Source: Thermoplasmata archaeon (GTDB taxonomy: Archaea > Thermoplasmatota > Thermoplasmata > Thermoplasmatales > Thermoplasmataceae). Taken from it: DNA of 23,452 nt. The stretch's first letter is position 1. Each line of letters starts with the position of its first letter. The position numbers and the translations under genes are program-made. This document shows positions 22,797-23,452 of the stretch, in pieces. Below the pieces are notes generated by a model, which was not told the origin of the DNA, ran no database searches, and saw only the letters and a program-made list of their open reading frames with translations. The stretch is taken from NCBI GenBank assembly GCA_021806345.1, contig JAJZXP010000089.1, positions 1-23,452 of the forward strand, in the 5' to 3' direction.

Positions 22797-23452
22797 ACAG
22801 TGAATTAGAAAGAAAAATTCAGGAATTCAGCATGTGGGCAATTGGTTCTGGAACTTACGAAGCAACCACCACAAGGGCAGCAATAAGATCCTTGAGATAC
22901 ATGGCAAAAAAATTCGACATCCTGAAGGCGTCTCCCGAGGATGTGGTATCATTTGTATATTTCCAGAGGTCAAGGCAGCGCAACAACAAGACCATAGAGA
23001 ATCAGCTGCAGGCATTACGCCACTTCCAGCAGATGCTTGGGAAAGAGATTACTGTCCCTAAACTGAAGAGAAAGAAATCTGCAGAGCAATGGATACCTTC
23101 TCCGGAAGACCTTGGCAAGGTGTTTGATTATGTAGATTCTCTGAAGAATCCTTCGGATCAGGCTTTCAGGAAATCTCTGGTGTATGTGCTGGCCTATACA
23201 GGGGCCAGAATAGGTGAAGTTGCTAGGCTCAATGTTTCCGATGTAATGGATAACGGCGTATACATCAGGGCAGAGAAGAACGAGCAAAACAGGACCATAA
23301 TGGTTTCCGGGGAAGTTATGAACGAGATAAAGAAATGGCTGAAGTTCAGGCCTACTGTAGATAATTCATTTTTTGCAGGACGGAACGGAAGACTTTCCCC
23401 TGACAGGTTGAGAATGATTATAAAAGAGATAGGCCAAAGATCAGGGGTTCCA
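22793..23452 (+). CDS. Tyrosine recombinase/integrase, 3' end beyond window
   Basis: The first 220 residues are present. Residues 1-85 form a helical SAM-like core-binding domain (TTTRAAIRSLRYMAKKFD, then NNKTIENQLQALRHFQQML). From 100 the catalytic domain begins: YTGARIGEVARL with catalytic Arg139, and RAEKNEQNRTIMVS with the beta-hairpin Lys162. The HxxR, His/Trp and Tyr motifs would lie past the window edge. The layout is XerC/D-like and differs from the SSV-type enzyme at 3131. Starting in an ATGA overlap, it ends the chain of ten small genes, so it is probably the integrase of that element. Confidence 0.88.
   Translation, partial: MNSELERKIQEFSMWAIGSGTYEATTTRAAIRSLRYMAKKFDILKASPEDVVSFVYFQRSRQRNNKTIENQLQALRHFQQMLGKEITVPKLKRKKSAEQWIPSPEDLGKVFDYVDSLKNPSDQAFRKSLVYVLAYTGARIGEVARLNVSDVMDNGVYIRAEKNEQNRTIMVSGEVMNEIKKWLKFRPTVDNSFFAGRNGRLSPDRLRMIIKEIGQRSGVP

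Noticed and set aside
1..23452. CRISPR array or cas genes in a defence-rich region.
   Set aside because: No regularly spaced direct repeats and no Cas motifs were seen on either strand.

Overview
The window looks archaeal, most likely from the Thermoplasmata (an acidophilic Thermoplasmatales-type host). Support seen in the sequence: TATA-box-like elements about 25 bases upstream of apparently leaderless starts, AGGTGAT/GGAGG-type ribosome sites where leaders exist, an SSV-type tyrosine recombinase (KxxR in place of HxxR), a GINS-like replication protein, an AbrB-type small regulator, and AGA/AGG/ATA-rich codon use. The lineage is inferred; no rRNA or tRNA gene is present to fix it.

The window reads as one composite genomic island. 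(1) 1-2280: the end of a mobile-element gene cluster of tightly overlapping small genes, including a GINS-like protein, then a coiled-coil protein and an AbrB-type regulator. (2) 2298-3691: a decayed minus-strand gene and an SSV-type integrase whose 5' end appears to need a +1 frameshift. (3) 3921-8017: a two-gene unit of a B12-binding-type radical SAM protein overlapping a 915-residue protein with an N-terminal NERD nuclease domain and a HEAT-like middle. I do not recognise this pairing as a described system. (4) 8072-8727: an IS4-type transposase relic with several in-frame stops.

(5) 8833-20624: a nearly continuous minus-strand block of DNA-modification and restriction genes. It holds an unknown small protein with a GHKL (Hsp90/MORC-like) ATPase; a DGQHR (DndB-like) protein; an amino-methyltransferase (TSPPYG motif) coupled to an MvaI/BcnI-type endonuclease; an unknown 219-residue protein; and a Z1 helicase-like ATPase with a C5-cytosine methyltransferase, led by a winged-helix regulator and a 53-residue beta-rich protein. 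A plus-strand Vsr-family nuclease converges on the C5 methyltransferase. Associations of GHKL/MORC ATPases, Z1 proteins, Vsr nucleases and methyltransferases in restriction systems are established. The arrangement with DGQHR and the small partners is the unusual part.

(6) 20724-23452: a plus-strand chain of ten tiny overlapping genes (a ribbon-helix-helix-like protein, several zinc-binding proteins, unknowns) ending in a second tyrosine recombinase that runs off the window. This is the typical layout of an archaeal plasmid or provirus. The defence genes therefore sit between two integrase genes, consistent with cargo carried by, or accreted between, integrated elements. No tRNA, rRNA or CRISPR array was seen.
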